Shown: positions 40,264-51,667, numbered from the stretch's first letter. The stretch is 64,000 nt of DNA from Enterobacter kobei (GCF_001729765.1 NZ_CP017181.1:1984001-2048000); one strand, 5' to 3'. Notes: generated by a model from the letters alone, not told the origin. Translations and numbers: made by a program.

Positions 40264-41555
40264 GTATGAACCGGAAACATGGGTAACACTTTAGACCGGA
40301 TACATGGGTAACAGTTATAACTGGCATAGAAGAGGAGACTCGCTATGCCCTGGACTGAGACCCGACCTATGCAACGCCTTGATTTTATCCGTGCCTGCCA
40401 TGCAGGTACGGACTCCTTCTCCGCGCTTTGCCGTCTTTTTGGCATCAGCCGTAAAACCGGCTATAAATGGCTTCAGCGTTTTGACCCTTCTGACCTGTCA
40501 TCTCTCTCGGACCGGTCGCGTGCGCCACGCTCCCACTCCCGGACGGTTCCTGATGATATCGCCGGACACCTGACTGCCCTGCGTCAAAAACACCCTGACT
40601 GGGGGCCAAAAAAACTGCGGATGTGGTTGCTCAATCATCACGTCGATTTTACCGTACCTGCCGCCAGCACTATCGGCGATATCCTCAAGCGCGAAGGCCT
40701 GGTTCCGGATAAAAAACGAAAACGCAGAACACCAGGCAATCGCCAGCCCCTGACCATCATCAGTGAGAACAATCAGGTCTGGAGCGCTGATTTTAAAGGC
40801 AAGTTCAGGCTGCTCAGCAGAGAGTACTGCCATCCTTTCACCCTGACCGATAATCACAGCCGGTATCTGCTCAGCTGCCGGGGAACACACCGTGAGAGTG
40901 AACCCTTTGTCAGAGAGTGCCTGACGGATGCGTTCCTGGAATATGGTCTGCCGGAAGTGCTTAGAACCGATAACGGCCAGCCCTTCGCGGGAACAGGAAT
41001 AGCCGGATTAAGTCGTCTTGCCGTCTGGCTAATCAAGCTGGGCATCAGGCCGGAGCGTATCAGAAAGGGGCATCCGGAAGAAAATGGCCGCCATGAGCGA
41101 ATGCACCGCTCCCTGAAAAGTGCGGTGAAACAGGGCAACACCTTCATGACGATGGAAGAACAACAGCGGTGGTTCAGTGACTACCGGAAAGAATTTAACT
41201 ACGAAAGGCCGCATGAAGCACTGGCGGGAGCAACGCCCGGAACGGTATGGCAACCCTCAAACCGACACTGGGATGGCCGTGTTCCTGAATATGCTTATCC
41301 GGAAGGAGGTACAGTCTACAGGGTGAAATCGAGGGGGACCCTCTATATGGGAAAAAAGGGTACGGTGTTCCTGAGTGAAGCACTGACTGGGGAGTACATC
41401 ATGCTGGAAGAACAAGCTGATGGCCTTGAGGCCATCATCTTTAATGGGATAACGCTTGCGTACTACGACCGAAAAACCCAGAGTGTGCTCCGGATAGACT
41501 AAAAGTGTTACCTATGTTCCCGGTCTGATCTGTCACCTATGTATCCGGTCATACA
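40264..41555 (+). mobile_element. IS481-family-like insertion sequence in a REP
   Basis: About 1.29 kb with imperfect inverted ends (left TATGAACCGGAAACATGGGT, right complement TATGACCGGATACATAGGT) and internal second copies of the ACCGGAxACATxGGTxAC unit at each end. The flanking CTGCG at 40259-40263 and 41556-41560 is a likely 5-bp target duplication. End positions are approximate by 1-3 bp. Confidence 0.85.
40345..41502 (+). CDS. IS481-family transposase
   Basis: 385 residues. N-terminal helix-turn-helix (ALCRLFGISRKTGYKWLQRF) and a retroviral-type integrase core with catalytic Asp in VWSADFKGKF, Asp in VLRTDNGQPF, and Glu in GHPEENGRHERMHR. The frame is intact. The C-terminal ~70 residues form a small beta domain. 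The exact IS name is not determined. Confidence 0.9.
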   Translation: MPWTETRPMQRLDFIRACHAGTDSFSALCRLFGISRKTGYKWLQRFDPSDLSSLSDRSRAPRSHSRTVPDDIAGHLTALRQKHPDWGPKKLRMWLLNHHVDFTVPAASTIGDILKREGLVPDKKRKRRTPGNRQPLTIISENNQVWSADFKGKFRLLSREYCHPFTLTDNHSRYLLSCRGTHRESEPFVRECLTDAFLEYGLPEVLRTDNGQPFAGTGIAGLSRLAVWLIKLGIRPERIRKGHPEENGRHERMHRSLKSAVKQGNTFMTMEEQQRWFSDYRKEFNYERPHEALAGATPGTVWQPSNRHWDGRVPEYAYPEGGTVYRVKSRGTLYMGKKGTVFLSEALTGEYIMLEEQADGLEAIIFNGITLAYYDRKTQSVLRID

Positions 41556-41616
41556 CTGCGCTTACCCGGCCTACAAAATCCGTAGGCCCGTGCAAGCGAA
41601 GCGCCGCCGGGCGATA

Positions 41617-42222
41617 TTAGCTAAGACCTTCCGCTTTCAGCGCCGCAGCCACCGCAGGACGCTCCGCCATACGGGTCATATACGATGTAATATGGTCTAA
41701 CCCTTCCATATTGAGCTTAACCGCCCGTGCCCAGCGCAGCACGGTAAACAGATAGGCATCGGCAATCGTGAAACGGGAACCACAAATCCACTGATCGTCT
41801 TTCAGCGACGCGTTTACATACTGCAGCTTTTTCTCAAGAAGCGCGCGCAGGGTCGGTTTGTACTCTTCCGGCGTATCCGGGCGGAACAGGGGAGTAAAGC
41901 CTTTATGTAACTCGGTAGCGATATAGTTTAACCACTCCAGGGTCTTATAGCGTGCAATGCTGCCGGTGGGGGCAAGAAGCTGGCGATCCGGTACGTTGTC
42001 CGCCAGGAATTGCATGATGGCAACGCCTTCTGTCAGCAGAGTTCCGTCATCCAGCAACAGCGCTGGAACTTGTCCCTTCGGGTTAATGGCAAGGAAATCA
42101 TCGCCATTCTCCAGACGCTTTTTCATCAGATCAACGCCATCGAGCGTGAAATCTTTGCCGCTCTCGCGCAGGGTGATATGGGAAGCAAGAGAGCACGCGC
42201 CCGGTTTGTAGAACAGTTTCAT
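41617..42222 (-). CDS. gstA: Glutathione S-transferase GstA
   Basis: 201 residues, same length as E. coli GstA (beta class). Catalytic Cys10 in [16 protein letters not shown] and H106 in LHKGFTPLF; thioredoxin-fold then helical domain. Conjugates or reduces with glutathione. The dtpA terminator upstream separates it from dtpA. Confidence 0.96.
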   Translation of the reverse strand: MKLFYKPGACSLASHITLRESGKDFTLDGVDLMKKRLENGDDFLAINPKGQVPALLLDDGTLLTEGVAIMQFLADNVPDRQLLAPTGSIARYKTLEWLNYIATELHKGFTPLFRPDTPEEYKPTLRALLEKKLQYVNASLKDDQWICGSRFTIADAYLFTVLRWARAVKLNMEGLDHITSYMTRMAERPAVAAALKAEGLS

Positions 42223-42272
42223 CGGTAACTCCTTTTTGCTGAGGTTTCAGCTATGTTAGTGCGCTAACAGGC

Positions 42273-42303
42273 AAAAAAAAAGCCGCTAATGCATTAGCGG
42301 CTT
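42273..42303 (-). terminator. Terminator of dtpA
   Basis: AGCCGCTAATG/CATTAGCGGCT palindromic stem, with T8 on the minus strand. Confidence 0.9.
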
Positions 42304-42327
42304 CTCAACAGTCGTTTCTCAATAATC

Positions 42328-43836
42328 TTACGCAGTCGCGGTTTCGCTTGCCTTGGCCGTCTTGTCGTCGTCCTGAGTCATACGATTCAGTTTCGGCGCG
42401 GTCAGCAGCATCAGAACTGCAATCACCGCTGTCGCGATACCAATCTGCATGAACACGGTGCCGTAGACATTCAGGGAGACCAGTGGGTCAGTGACGTTTT
42501 CCGGCACGGCCATCAGGTTCGCAATCTTACCTGCGATAATTGCTGCACCGGCAGTGGTCAGGAACCAGCTACCCATAATGAAGCCCATCAGACGCTGTGG
42601 AACCAGCTGTGCCACCATTGCCAGGCCCAGACCGGAGATCATCAGTTCGCCGATAGACTGCAGCGCATAGCTCAGAATCAGCCAGTTTACGGAGACGATA
42701 CCGGCGTCGGTCGCAAATTTCGTACCCAGCGGCAGCACCAGGAACGCACCGGAGCACAGCACCATACCAATCGCAAACTTGTGCGGCATTGGCAGACGGT
42801 CGCCCATCTTGTTATAGATAGCTGCCAGAATCGGGCTGCCAATCATAATCCAGAACGGGTTCAGTGCCTGATACTGCTCCGGCTCAAACGCGATACCCAG
42901 GATAGAGTGCTCAACGTTACGAATGGCGAAGAAGTTCAGAGAGGTTGGCATCTGGCTGTACAGTACGAAGAAGATAATCGCTTCCAGCATCAGAATGAAG
43001 GCCACAATCATCTTACGGCGCGCAGCACCCTGCATCGCGAACGCTTCTTTCGCGAAGATGACCACGATACCCAGCGCAACCACGCCCAGCACCGCACGTG
43101 CGATACCCTGGTTGTGCAGCAGCCAGGTGGCGATTACCGCCAGAATCACAACGCCCACGATGGTCGCCAGCAGTTTACCCATATGGACGGGTTCGAAATC
43201 GGGTTTTGAACCGTAGTCTTTGACCCAGCTGCGGCAGAACAAGAAGTTCACTACGGTGATCAGCATGCCCACAAAGCTCAGCGCAAACGCCACGCTCCAG
43301 CCGAATTTAGCGGCCAGCCATGGTGTTGCCAGCATGGAGAAGAATGAACCGATGTTGATGGACATGTAGTACATGGTGAATGCACCGTCCAGACGTGGGT
43401 CATCTTTGCTGTAACAGGTAGAGAGCAGGGAAGACGGGTTCGCTTTAAACAATCCGTTACCGACAGCAATGGTCGCCATACCCATATACACCACTGCGGC
43501 GTCATGACCAGACCATGCGACCAGCCCATAGCCAATCGCCAGAACAATGGCGCCCAGCATGATGACACGTTTGGTGCCGAGAACTTTATCACCCAGCCAG
43601 CCGCCGATAGCAACCAGGCCGTATACGAGGGCACTGAAGGAGGAGAACAGCGTGATGGAATCGGCTTCGGACATACCCAGCTGTTTTACCAGGTAAACCG
43701 CCATGATCCCTTGCAGGCCGTAGTAACCAAAACGCTCCCATAACTCGATAGAGAAGATGAGATAAAACGCTTTCGGTTGTTTAAAAGCGTTAAGACTCAC
43801 GCTTTCATCTGTTGGTTTATTGTTTGCAGTCGACAC
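42328..43836 (-). CDS. dtpA: Di/tripeptide:proton symporter DtpA
   Basis: 502 residues (E. coli DtpA/TppB 500). POT family: ExxERFGYYG in [15 protein letters not shown] (helix 1), 14 membrane helices, and the [14 protein letters not shown] motif. Imports di- and tripeptides with H+. E. coli control is via OmpR. A long 605-bp region precedes it. Confidence 0.96.
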   Translation of the reverse strand: MSTANNKPTDESVSLNAFKQPKAFYLIFSIELWERFGYYGLQGIMAVYLVKQLGMSEADSITLFSSFSALVYGLVAIGGWLGDKVLGTKRVIMLGAIVLAIGYGLVAWSGHDAAVVYMGMATIAVGNGLFKANPSSLLSTCYSKDDPRLDGAFTMYYMSINIGSFFSMLATPWLAAKFGWSVAFALSFVGMLITVVNFLFCRSWVKDYGSKPDFEPVHMGKLLATIVGVVILAVIATWLLHNQGIARAVLGVVALGIVVIFAKEAFAMQGAARRKMIVAFILMLEAIIFFVLYSQMPTSLNFFAIRNVEHSILGIAFEPEQYQALNPFWIMIGSPILAAIYNKMGDRLPMPHKFAIGMVLCSGAFLVLPLGTKFATDAGIVSVNWLILSYALQSIGELMISGLGLAMVAQLVPQRLMGFIMGSWFLTTAGAAIIAGKIANLMAVPENVTDPLVSLNVYGTVFMQIGIATAVIAVLMLLTAPKLNRMTQDDDKTAKASETATA

Positions 43837-44441
43837 ATATACCTCTTTTTTTACATCCCATATTAACGGGGGTGTTCATAGCGTGATGGCCGTAGTCCAT
43901 CCGCCTTATAGTTATATTGGGAGGAGAAACGGCGGGTAATGTTCACTATCCTGACCCGTCTGGCAATACGTTTGTAATAATCTGTTACATTTATCTGGGG
44001 TGGTATAATCGTCGGTTCATGCAAATGTTATTCAGCGTTAAATTTCATACGGTGAGTAAAGGTAGTTTTTTCAACTGGTATTCCCCCTCTCCGATCGGCT
44101 TTTGGCGATATGTTCTGCTATTTGCCGTTTGTGGCAGTGATATAGCCCATATTCTGAAAAATAGCTGGTCTTATCTTCCGGTTCTGATCGGTTATATCTT
44201 GTCTGGCAAAGGCTTTGGGATGATTTTGACAACAAAAAATCAACATGAAGTTATCAGAGTGATCGCGATCACAGATGTATAGAAATTTTTGGCTATGAAA
44301 AAAGTATTAACCTGTTTGAGCGTTAACGCGCCGAACAAGTGATAAGTCAGCAGGGGCAAGAGGCGGATGATTTATGGTCAGGAGAGGGACGTTTGGAAGG
44401 CCTTCTCCTGATGTGGGATTGCGATTGTTCAGACCAGCAAT
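43837..44441. other. 605-bp dtpA-nth intergenic region
   Basis: No convincing gene. A + frame (43917-44282, 121 codons) has one hydrophobic stretch but no Shine-Dalgarno and no recognised family. A CRP-type palindrome lies at 44258-44273. The proximal part should hold the dtpA promoter. A hairpin CAGGAGA/TCTCCTG at 44380-44411 is near nth's end. Confidence 0.4.
44258..44273. promoter_or_regulatory. CRP/FNR-type palindrome upstream of dtpA
   Basis: AGTGATCGCGATCACA matches TGTGA-N6-TCACA at 9 of 10 bases. It is ~420 bp upstream of dtpA, far for direct control. Confidence 0.4.
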
Positions 44442-45077
44442 TCAGGGATAAACTTTTTCTTTGTATTCGCAGAGGTCTTCAATAATGCAGGAGCCGCAAC
44501 GAGGTTTACGGGCGATGCAGGTATAACGGCCGTGCAAAATCAGCCAGTGATGGCAGTCAACCTTGAATTCGGCGGGCACCACTTTTAACAGCTTCTCTTC
44601 AACCTGCTCAACGTTTTTACCGGGGGCGAAGTTGGTGCGGTTAGAAACTCGGAAGATATGCGTATCCACGGCGATCGTCGGCCAGCCGAACGCCGTATTA
44701 AGCACCACGTTCGCGGTTTTGCGTCCTACACCCGGCAACGCTTCCAGCGCTGCGCGGTCTTCCGGCACCTCACCGCCGTGCTGTTCCAGCAAGATCCGGC
44801 AGGTTTTAATCACATTCTCTGCTTTGCTGTTAAACAATCCGATGGTTTTGATATAAGACTTCACGCCTTCCACGCCGAGCTCCAGCATCGCTTTTGGCGT
44901 GTTAGCGACCGGATAGAGCAGGGCGGTCGCTTTATTGACGCTCACATCGGTAGCCTGTGCAGAGAGCAACACGGCGATCAGCAGCTCAAACGGGGAGGTA
45001 AAATTCAGCTCCGTCGTCGGATGCGGGTTCTCGTCCCGCAGACGGGTCAGGATCGCAATGCGCTTTTCTTTATTCAT
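44442..45077 (-). CDS. nth: Endonuclease III
   Basis: 211 residues, the E. coli Nth length. Helix-hairpin-helix with catalytic K120 ([13 protein letters not shown]) and D138 ([13 protein letters not shown]), and a C-terminal [4Fe-4S] site ([17 protein letters not shown]). Removes oxidised pyrimidines from DNA. The ATG overlaps the rsxE stop (ATGA), so it is the last gene of the rsx operon. Confidence 0.97.
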   Translation of the reverse strand: MNKEKRIAILTRLRDENPHPTTELNFTSPFELLIAVLLSAQATDVSVNKATALLYPVANTPKAMLELGVEGVKSYIKTIGLFNSKAENVIKTCRILLEQHGGEVPEDRAALEALPGVGRKTANVVLNTAFGWPTIAVDTHIFRVSNRTNFAPGKNVEQVEEKLLKVVPAEFKVDCHHWLILHGRYTCIARKPRCGSCIIEDLCEYKEKVYP

Positions 45078-45760
45078 GAGGCCTTCTCGGGTATCCCTTC
45101 CTGGACGCTACGCTCTGCTGCGCGGCGCTTACGTTTTTCATCAATCAGGTATTTTACTGCCAGCATCATGCCAAGGCCAATAAACGCGCCAGGTGGCAGC
45201 ATCGCCAGCAGGAATGGCGTATCGGTATGGAACACCTCGATACGTAGCGATTTGGCCCAGCCGCCCAGCAGCGCATCGGCACCGTCAAACAGCGTCCCGT
45301 TGCCGAGGATCTCGCGCAGTGAGCCGAGCACGAACATCGCACCGGTCGCACCCATACCAATCGAAAAACCATCCAGCGCCGACATGGCCGGACTGTTTTT
45401 CACGGCGAAGGCTTCCGCACGGCCGACCACAATACAGTTAGTCACGATCAGAGGGATAAAAATTCCGAGCGACTGATACAGACCGAAGGCGTAGGCATTA
45501 ATCAGCATCTGGACGATACTGACCACCGACGCAATGATCATAACGTAAATCGGAATACGGATTTCCGACGGGGTCCAGCGGCGCAGGGCGGAGATGGAAA
45601 GGTTTGTCAGGGTCAGCACCAGCGTCGTTGCCAGACCGAGACCGAGCGCATTGGTGGCCGTTGACGTCACGGCCAGCAGTGGGCACATCCCCAGCAGCTG
45701 AACCAGCGCGGAGTTGTTCTTCCACAGTCCCTGGACAATAACCTCTTTAACCTGGTTCAT
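45074..45760 (-). CDS. rsxE: Electron transport complex subunit RsxE
   Basis: 228 residues, RnfE/NqrD family inner membrane subunit, six hydrophobic helices, with the conserved [19 protein letters not shown] and [20 protein letters not shown] 45766 overlaps the rsxG stop, but ATG 45760 has GGAG 7 bp upstream. Part of the Rsx complex that keeps SoxR reduced. Confidence 0.95.
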   Translation of the reverse strand: MNQVKEVIVQGLWKNNSALVQLLGMCPLLAVTSTATNALGLGLATTLVLTLTNLSISALRRWTPSEIRIPIYVMIIASVVSIVQMLINAYAFGLYQSLGIFIPLIVTNCIVVGRAEAFAVKNSPAMSALDGFSIGMGATGAMFVLGSLREILGNGTLFDGADALLGGWAKSLRIEVFHTDTPFLLAMLPPGAFIGLGMMLAVKYLIDEKRKRRAAERSVQEGIPEKAS

Positions 45761-45762
45761 GA

Positions 45763-46383
45763 TCACTCTCCACAGGCCGGAAGATTGTTGATTTGCGCGG
45801 GTAGCGTTTCAGCATACAGCCCGGCCCGTTTTACGGCGTTCACCACCGCGCGCGGCGTGATGGTCGCGCCCGTGAACTGGTCAAACTCGCCGCCGTCTTT
45901 TTTCACCGCAAACGCGGTGTCATCTTCACCATGGATCACTTTACCGGCAAAGTGCAAAATCCAGTCGCTCAGACGGGTTTCAATTTTATCGCCCAGACCC
46001 GGCGTTTCATGATGTTGCGTCACGCGGGTGCCCAGTATGGTGCCGGAGAAATCGCTGCCGACGAGCAGCTGAATGGCGCCGGAATAGCCGTCGGGCGCCG
46101 TCGCCTCCATTACCGCGCCGACCGGTTTATCCCCTTTGCGGGCGATAAACAGGCGGTGTGGGCCTTTTCCAAGCTGCGGCGCGTCTACCACGAAGCAGCT
46201 CTTTTGCAGGTCATTATCGTAAAAATCCGACGGGATCACCTGATCGAACAGCGCTTTTTGCTGCTTCACCGCCTGTTCATCAATGGTCGATTTGGTCAGC
46301 TCATTCACCAGCGCCGTCATTCCGGTGAGTACGGCGGCGAAAACGGCCAGCGTGACGCCATGTTTTTGCATTGTTTTCAGCAT
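45763..46383 (-). CDS. rsxG: Electron transport complex subunit RsxG (FMN-binding)
   Basis: 206 residues from ATG 46383 (E. coli length). N-terminal membrane anchor, then periplasmic flavodomain with the TGAT flavinylation motif at 171-174 ([11 protein letters not shown]), where FMN is bound covalently to T174. The frame from 46536 is an antisense-like extension within rsxD. It overlaps rsxE by a few bases. Confidence 0.95.
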   Translation of the reverse strand: MLKTMQKHGVTLAVFAAVLTGMTALVNELTKSTIDEQAVKQQKALFDQVIPSDFYDNDLQKSCFVVDAPQLGKGPHRLFIARKGDKPVGAVMEATAPDGYSGAIQLLVGSDFSGTILGTRVTQHHETPGLGDKIETRLSDWILHFAGKVIHGEDDTAFAVKKDGGEFDQFTGATITPRAVVNAVKRAGLYAETLPAQINNLPACGE

Positions 46384-46393
46384 CGCGACACCC

Positions 46394-47446
46394 TTAACGA
46401 TGGCCGTACACGCGCGGGCGCGTGTAATAGTCGATGAGTGGAACGGTGATGTTGGCGAGCAGGACGGCAAACGCCACCCCGTCCGGATAACCGCCAAAGC
46501 TACGGATGAGCCAGACCAGCAGTCCTGCCAGCGCACCGAAGATTAAGCGGCCACGGTTAGTCGTAGACGCCGTCACCGGATCGGTCAGGATAAAGAACGC
46601 GCCCAGCATCGTTGCACCGGAGAGCAAATGCATCTGCGGGCTGGCCAGCGACTCAGGGGAGAAGACCCAGCCAAGGGTGGCACAAACCGCCAGCGTCACG
46701 AGGAAGCTGACCGGAATATGCCAGCGGATGGCCTTCTGCTGCAGCAGGAACAGGCCACCCAGCAGATACGCCAGGTTAACCCACTGCCAGCCTGCGCCCG
46801 CGAGCATACCGCTGTAGATGGCGGATTTCATGATTTGCTCGACGCTGTGCCCGGCATGCAGGGACGTTTTGAACGTATCGAGCGGCGTCGCCTGGCTGAT
46901 GCCGTCCACGCCCATACGCAGCGCGTTCATATCCGCGCCGAGCGCCGTATGGCCGGTAAAGATCACGTGCAGGGCATCCATAAAGCCTGGCACCGTGGCG
47001 GCAATGTCATGCGGTGGCAGCCAACTGGTCATCTGTACCGGGAAGGAGATCAGCAGCACCACATAGCCGATCATCGCCGGGTTAAACGGGTTATGGCCGA
47101 GCCCGCCATACAGCTGTTTGGCAATAATCACGGCAAAAACGGTACCGAGGACGACCATCCACCACGGGGCAAACGGCGGAATACTGATGGCCAGCAGCAG
47201 GCCGGTCAGCAGCGCGGAGTTGTCGGCAATAATGCGGGAGACCGTCATCTTGCGAAGCTTCAGCACCAGCGCCTCTGCCGCTACGGCGCTGATACAGCCC
47301 AGGGCTATCTGGAACAGGGTTCCCCAGCCGAAAAACCAGCACTGAACGGCAATGCCCGGCAGCGCGGCCAGGCAAACCAGCATCATAATACGCGATGTCT
47401 GACGCTGATTATGGGTGTAAGGGGAACTTGCGATTCTGAAAACCAT
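46394..47446 (-). CDS. rsxD: Electron transport complex subunit RsxD
   Basis: 350 residues (E. coli 352). RnfD/NqrB family with about ten membrane helices; second flavinylation-type segment [11 protein letters not shown] near residue 185. The start codon directly follows the rsxC stop codon (TAAATG). Forms the membrane core with RsxA, E and G. Confidence 0.95.
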   Translation of the reverse strand: MVFRIASSPYTHNQRQTSRIMMLVCLAALPGIAVQCWFFGWGTLFQIALGCISAVAAEALVLKLRKMTVSRIIADNSALLTGLLLAISIPPFAPWWMVVLGTVFAVIIAKQLYGGLGHNPFNPAMIGYVVLLISFPVQMTSWLPPHDIAATVPGFMDALHVIFTGHTALGADMNALRMGVDGISQATPLDTFKTSLHAGHSVEQIMKSAIYSGMLAGAGWQWVNLAYLLGGLFLLQQKAIRWHIPVSFLVTLAVCATLGWVFSPESLASPQMHLLSGATMLGAFFILTDPVTASTTNRGRLIFGALAGLLVWLIRSFGGYPDGVAFAVLLANITVPLIDYYTRPRVYGHR

Positions 47447-47908
47447 TTAATCCTCGTTAACGGCTTGCTGTGCGGCTTTCTTCGCCTGAACGCGCGCAAT
47501 CGCGGCAGCGACGGCGGCCTTGCGCGGGTCATCGTTAGCGGCCTGCGGCTGCTCTTCCTGCTGCGCTGCTTTACGCGCTTTGGCGCGGGCTATCGCCGCT
47601 TCAACGGCAGCTTTACGCGGGTCAACCGGTGCTTCTGGTTCTGCTGCAGGTGCCTGCTGCGCCGCTTTACGCGCTTTGGCGCGGGCAATCGCGGCTTCAA
47701 CAGCGGCTTTACGCGGATCAACCGGTGCTTCTGGTTCTGCTGCAGGTGCCTGCTGCGCTGCTTGACGCGCTTTGGCGCGGGCAATCGTGGCTTCAACAGC
47801 GGCTTTACGCGGATCGACCGCGTCCTGTTCAACCATCACCTGCTGATCCCCGGCCTTACGGGCTTTGGCACGGGCAATCGCCGCCTCGACAGCGGCTTTG
47901 CGTGGATC
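47447..47908 (-). repeat. Tandem 93-96 bp repeats in the rsxC tail
   Basis: Five in-frame copies encoding [21 protein letters not shown] units of 27-32 residues; units 2 and 3 (47624-47815) are nearly identical at the DNA level, favouring slippage or recombination. Interrupted by EPEAPV linkers. Confidence 0.85.
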
Positions 47909-49564
47909 GACCTCCCCATCCGGTTGCGCTGTTTGCGCTTTTTCTGCCTGACGTGCGCGAGCCGCAGCCTTGCGTGCTTCACGCGCGGCGATGGCTTCAC
48001 TGTTGTCAGGCTTCTCACCTGCAGGGATCACCACCGTCTGGGCAGCATTGGCTTTTTTCTCGCGAACGCGTGCCAGGGCGGCGTTAATTGCATCCTGATC
48101 TTTTTCGCCAGGCTGGACGGCGGCCTGCTTATGCCGCTCCTGACGGGCCGCTTTTTCACGTTCCAGCCGCGCCTGACGTGCTTCAAAGCGCGCTTTGGCT
48201 TCTGCTGCACGTTTTTCTTCCATGGAGATGGCATAAATTTCGGCTTTCTCCTGGCGGAAGTATTGCACCAGCGGAATATTGCTTGGGCAGACCCAGGCGC
48301 AGGCGCCGCATTCGATGCAGTCGGCCAGGTTATGCGCTTTGGCTTTATCGTGTAGCTGGCCTTTGCTGTACCAGTAAAGCTGCTGCGGGAGCAGATCCGC
48401 CGGACAGGCATCGGCACAGGCGCTACAGCGGATGCAGCCTTTCTCTTCCTGCACTTCGCCCATCTCGGTGGAAGAGGGAGCAAGCAGGCAGTTCGTGATT
48501 TTGACTACCGGGACATCCAGCCATGGCAGGGTAAAGCCCATCAGAGGGCCACCCATGATCACCATCTGATCGGTACCCGGGCAGAATTCAGCCTGCTCCA
48601 GCAAATGACGCACCGGCGTACCGAGGCGCGCCCAGACGTTACCCGGACGGGAGACCGATTCGCCAGTCAGCGTCACGACTCGTTCGGTTAACGGCTCGCC
48701 GTCAATTACCGCACGTTTCACGGCATAAGCTGTGCCGACGTTTTGCATCAGCACGCCGATATCCGAAGAACGTCCGCCGTGCGGCACTTGCTTCCCGGTG
48801 AGGATTTGCGTCAGCTGTTTTGCGCCGCCAGACGGGTACTTGGTCGGAATGACGCGCAGGGCGATATCATGGCTACCCGCCAGCACGGCGCGCAGCATGG
48901 AGATAGCCTGCGGTTTATTGTCTTCGATGCCAATCAGCACTTCTCGCGGCTGCAAAATATGCGCGAGGATACGGATGCCTTCCACTACCTGAGCGGCGCA
49001 ATCCTGCATCAGACGATCGTCGGCGGTGATATACGGCTCGCACTCTGCGGCATTGATAATCAGCGTCTGGATTTTATCGCTACCGCCGCGCAGCTTGACG
49101 CCGGTAGGGAAGCCCGCGCCGCCCAGCCCGGCAACGCCGAACTGGTGAATGCGCTCGATAAGCGCTTCGCGGCTCTGGCTGCGGTAGTCGCTCCAGCCGT
49201 CACGTTCGATCCAGCGATCTTCGCCGTCGGCTTCAATGATCACGCTCAGCTCTGAAAGTGCCGACGGATGCGCCACCGTATGAGGGGCAATCGCGATCAC
49301 TTTACCGGACGTTGGGGCGTGTACAGGCAGCATACGTCCGCGACCAAAGGTCAGCGGCTGACCGCGAAGGACGGTATCACCTTCTTTTACGCACAGCTCA
49401 CCTTCCGCGCCGATATGCTGCTTGAGCGGCATGACGTAACGCGTCGCCAGCGGAATCTGGCGCAGCGGCGTGCCGTTAGACTGGGTTTTCATCTCCGGCG
49501 GATGAATACCGCCGTCAAAGTCCCAGATCTTCTCTTTTCTGAAAGCAGAAAATAACTTAAGCAT
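47447..49564 (-). CDS. rsxC: Electron transport complex subunit RsxC
   Basis: 705 residues from ATG 49564 (E. coli RsxC 740). N-terminal NADH/FMN domain with [11 protein letters not shown], then two [4Fe-4S] motifs ([12 protein letters not shown] and [12 protein letters not shown]). The last ~150 residues are a highly repetitive Ala/Lys/Arg-rich tail of five ~32-residue units beginning [18 protein letters not shown]. The frame from 49636 is not conserved. It overlaps rsxB by 8 bp. Confidence 0.95.
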   Translation of the reverse strand: MLKLFSAFRKEKIWDFDGGIHPPEMKTQSNGTPLRQIPLATRYVMPLKQHIGAEGELCVKEGDTVLRGQPLTFGRGRMLPVHAPTSGKVIAIAPHTVAHPSALSELSVIIEADGEDRWIERDGWSDYRSQSREALIERIHQFGVAGLGGAGFPTGVKLRGGSDKIQTLIINAAECEPYITADDRLMQDCAAQVVEGIRILAHILQPREVLIGIEDNKPQAISMLRAVLAGSHDIALRVIPTKYPSGGAKQLTQILTGKQVPHGGRSSDIGVLMQNVGTAYAVKRAVIDGEPLTERVVTLTGESVSRPGNVWARLGTPVRHLLEQAEFCPGTDQMVIMGGPLMGFTLPWLDVPVVKITNCLLAPSSTEMGEVQEEKGCIRCSACADACPADLLPQQLYWYSKGQLHDKAKAHNLADCIECGACAWVCPSNIPLVQYFRQEKAEIYAISMEEKRAAEAKARFEARQARLEREKAARQERHKQAAVQPGEKDQDAINAALARVREKKANAAQTVVIPAGEKPDNSEAIAAREARKAAARARQAEKAQTAQPDGEVDPRKAAVEAAIARAKARKAGDQQVMVEQDAVDPRKAAVEATIARAKARQAAQQAPAAEPEAPVDPRKAAVEAAIARAKARKAAQQAPAAEPEAPVDPRKAAVEAAIARAKARKAAQQEEQPQAANDDPRKAAVAAAIARVQAKKAAQQAVNED

Positions 49565-50135
49565 GTTGTTCCACAGGAATGTTGCGAACCGGAATGGTTT
49601 GAAGATCCCACTTCCAGCTTTCGGTAGTCGCTTCAACCGGGCGTAGCGTAATACATTGCGTCGGGCAGGGGGCTACGCAGAGGTTACAGCCGGTGCACAG
49701 ATCCGCCACGACGGTATGCATGGCGCGGGTGGCACCAACAATGGCGTCAACCGGGCAGGCCTGAATACATTTAGTGCAGCCGATGCAATTCGCCTCGTCG
49801 ATCACGGCGAGGGCGCGGACCGGCTCCTGCACATCCGCATCGCCATCAACGGGCTGTGGGTCAACGTTAAGCAGGGCCGCAATTTTCAGCATCACCGCTT
49901 CGCCGCCGGGCGCACAGCGGTTAATTTTCTCACCCTGAATGCCCACCGCTTCAGCGTAAGGGCGACAGCCAGGGTAGCCGCATTGCCCACACTGGCTTTG
50001 CGGCAGAAGCTCATCAATTTTTTCTACAACGGGATCGTCCTCTACCGCGAAACGGCGGGAGGCGTAACCGAGGATAAGGCCAAACGCTAACCCCAGGACG
50101 CTAATAGAGGCGATGGCAATCCAGATAGCATTCAT
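49557..50135 (-). CDS. rsxB: Electron transport complex ferredoxin RsxB
   Basis: 192 residues, E. coli length. One N-terminal helix, a [4Fe-4S] Fer4_21-type cluster ([17 protein letters not shown]) and two bacterial ferredoxin clusters ([12 protein letters not shown] and [12 protein letters not shown]). It transfers electrons within Rsx. Its ATG overlaps the rsxA stop (TAATG). Confidence 0.97.
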   Translation of the reverse strand: MNAIWIAIASISVLGLAFGLILGYASRRFAVEDDPVVEKIDELLPQSQCGQCGYPGCRPYAEAVGIQGEKINRCAPGGEAVMLKIAALLNVDPQPVDGDADVQEPVRALAVIDEANCIGCTKCIQACPVDAIVGATRAMHTVVADLCTGCNLCVAPCPTQCITLRPVEATTESWKWDLQTIPVRNIPVEQHA

Positions 50136-50716
50136 TACAACTTCACCAGACCACTGAAGCCCATAAAGGCCAGAGACATTAAACCCGCGGTGACCAGCGC
50201 AATCGCGTTACCGCGGAAAGGCGCAGGGATATCCGCAGCGGCCAGACGTTCGCGAATCGAGGCGAACAGGACCATTACGAACGAGAAACCGACGGCGGCG
50301 GAAAAACCGTACAGCGCCGACTGCATAAAGTTATGGCCAAGGTTGATGTTCAACAGCGCCACGCCGAGTACCGCGCAGTTGGTGGTGATCAGCGGCAGGA
50401 AGATACCGAGCAGGCGATAGAGCGCCGGACTGGTTTTACGCACCACCATTTCGGTAAATTGCACAACAACGGCAATGACCAGAATAAAGGCCAGCGTACG
50501 GAGGTAGATTAACCCCAGCGGAATGAGGATCCAGGTATCTATCAACCACGCGCAAATCGATGCCATCGTCATGACGAAGGTGGTTGCCAGCCCCATGCCC
50601 ATCGCCGTTTCCAGCTTTTTGGAAACGCCCATAAACGGGCACAGGCCAAGGAACTTCACCAGAACGAAGTTGTTAACCAGCACAGTGCCGACAAAGAGCA
50701 GTAAGTAATCGGTCAT
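50135..50716 (-). CDS. rsxA: Electron transport complex subunit RsxA
   Basis: 193 residues, E. coli length; RnfA/NqrE family, six membrane helices, start [21 protein letters not shown], with [18 protein letters not shown]. The conserved cysteines in the helix core are the proposed [2Fe-2S] ligands. First gene of the rsxABCDGE-nth operon. Confidence 0.96.
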   Translation of the reverse strand: MTDYLLLFVGTVLVNNFVLVKFLGLCPFMGVSKKLETAMGMGLATTFVMTMASICAWLIDTWILIPLGLIYLRTLAFILVIAVVVQFTEMVVRKTSPALYRLLGIFLPLITTNCAVLGVALLNINLGHNFMQSALYGFSAAVGFSFVMVLFASIRERLAAADIPAPFRGNAIALVTAGLMSLAFMGFSGLVKL

Positions 50717-50792
50717 TATTTAGCCTGAAATAAAAAAGCCGCCTATTATCGGACAAACCGGGTCAGGCGACAACAGGTTATCTGTAAGGTTA

Positions 50793-51233
50793 TTACGGGT
50801 TCACGAAGGTGTTTTTTACCCGCGTCGACCGTTTGAAATAGGGCACCAGCAGCGCCGCGGCCAGTAACGGGAAAAGTAGCTGGCGGACCGCAAGCGCGTC
50901 AGACACCGGCGAGAACGCAAACGCCTTGACTGCCAGCAGGACTGAGATTAACAGCCAGATAATATAGTGCTTAGGCACCCCTTTGCGGCGTTTGAAGAAG
51001 GCGATGGTCAGCCACAGGGTGTAGTACCACATGCCGATCGCGAAAACGAAGGACACAAACCACATCGCAATATTAAGCACACTTTGCGACATCAGGGTCT
51101 GAATAGCGTGAGGGGTGATCAGTGCGGTAGTATAAAGCAGCAGCGCAAGCGATGCGCTTAACAAGGCAACCAGCAGCCATGCCAGTGGGGCGATTAACCA
51201 GCCTCCAATGCGTTCTCCAGGCGTTGCGGTCAT
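50793..51233 (-). CDS. ydgK: DUF2569 membrane protein YdgK
   Basis: 146 residues with four hydrophobic helices; matches the E. coli YdgK position and DUF2569 pattern (GGWLIAPLAWLL at the start). ATG 51233 is chosen since GGAGAG precedes it; the frame from 51245 would include the Shine-Dalgarno. Function unknown. A 76-bp gap to rsxA. Confidence 0.88.
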   Translation of the reverse strand: MTATPGERIGGWLIAPLAWLLVALLSASLALLLYTTALITPHAIQTLMSQSVLNIAMWFVSFVFAIGMWYYTLWLTIAFFKRRKGVPKHYIIWLLISVLLAVKAFAFSPVSDALAVRQLLFPLLAAALLVPYFKRSTRVKNTFVNP

Positions 51234-51319
51234 GAACTCTCCCATAATCTGCGCGAAATGTTGTACAGCCAGTTTGCAGGGCGGAGAGTATATAACATTT
51301 CGCGCGGATGGCTACTTTC

Positions 51320-51535
51320 TTATAAAACGTAACGCCAGACAGACTTAGGCACTTCACCGACGTTGAACAAACGACCGCCGGAGACCAGCTCCGCACGGCG
51401 ATGATCGGCGGCGCGATACATATTGATGATGTCCTGATTATCCGACAGGGTGTAGTTCAGGTGGTCAAACAGTTTTTCCAGGCTCTCAAGCGAATTGATC
51501 TTGCGAAATTTTAATAAATAGTCCTGAACTGTCAT
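51320..51535 (-). CDS. cnu: OriC-binding nucleoid-associated protein Cnu (YdgT)
   Basis: 71 residues, E. coli length, near-identical to the Hha/YmoA family member Cnu: [20 protein letters not shown] start and [12 protein letters not shown]. It pairs with H-NS/StpA and binds oriC. Small charged helical protein. It reads toward ydgK. Confidence 0.96.
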   Translation of the reverse strand: MTVQDYLLKFRKINSLESLEKLFDHLNYTLSDNQDIINMYRAADHRRAELVSGGRLFNVGEVPKSVWRYVL

Positions 51536-51667
51536 ATTAATAAGTTTCCATATAAAAGTGAGTAATACCCGTTAAGGTAATTCGTTCGAATAATAAACGG
51601 ATTAATAAAGACGTAAACAGCCCACTCAGGTAACGCGACGAAATTAGGAGTTTTCTTTGCTGAAATT

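Noticed and set aside
43917..44282. 121-codon + strand frame between dtpA and nth
   Set aside because: No Shine-Dalgarno or recognised domain; kept only as part of the intergenic description.
47447..47908. Regular 93-96 bp repeats suggestive of a CRISPR array
   Set aside because: Repeats are in-frame protein repeats of RsxC with no unique spacers and no cas genes near.
46628..48355. 575-codon + strand frame opposite rsxC/rsxD
   Set aside because: Shadow of the repetitive rsxC tail (the repeats give artificial open frames); no family resemblance.
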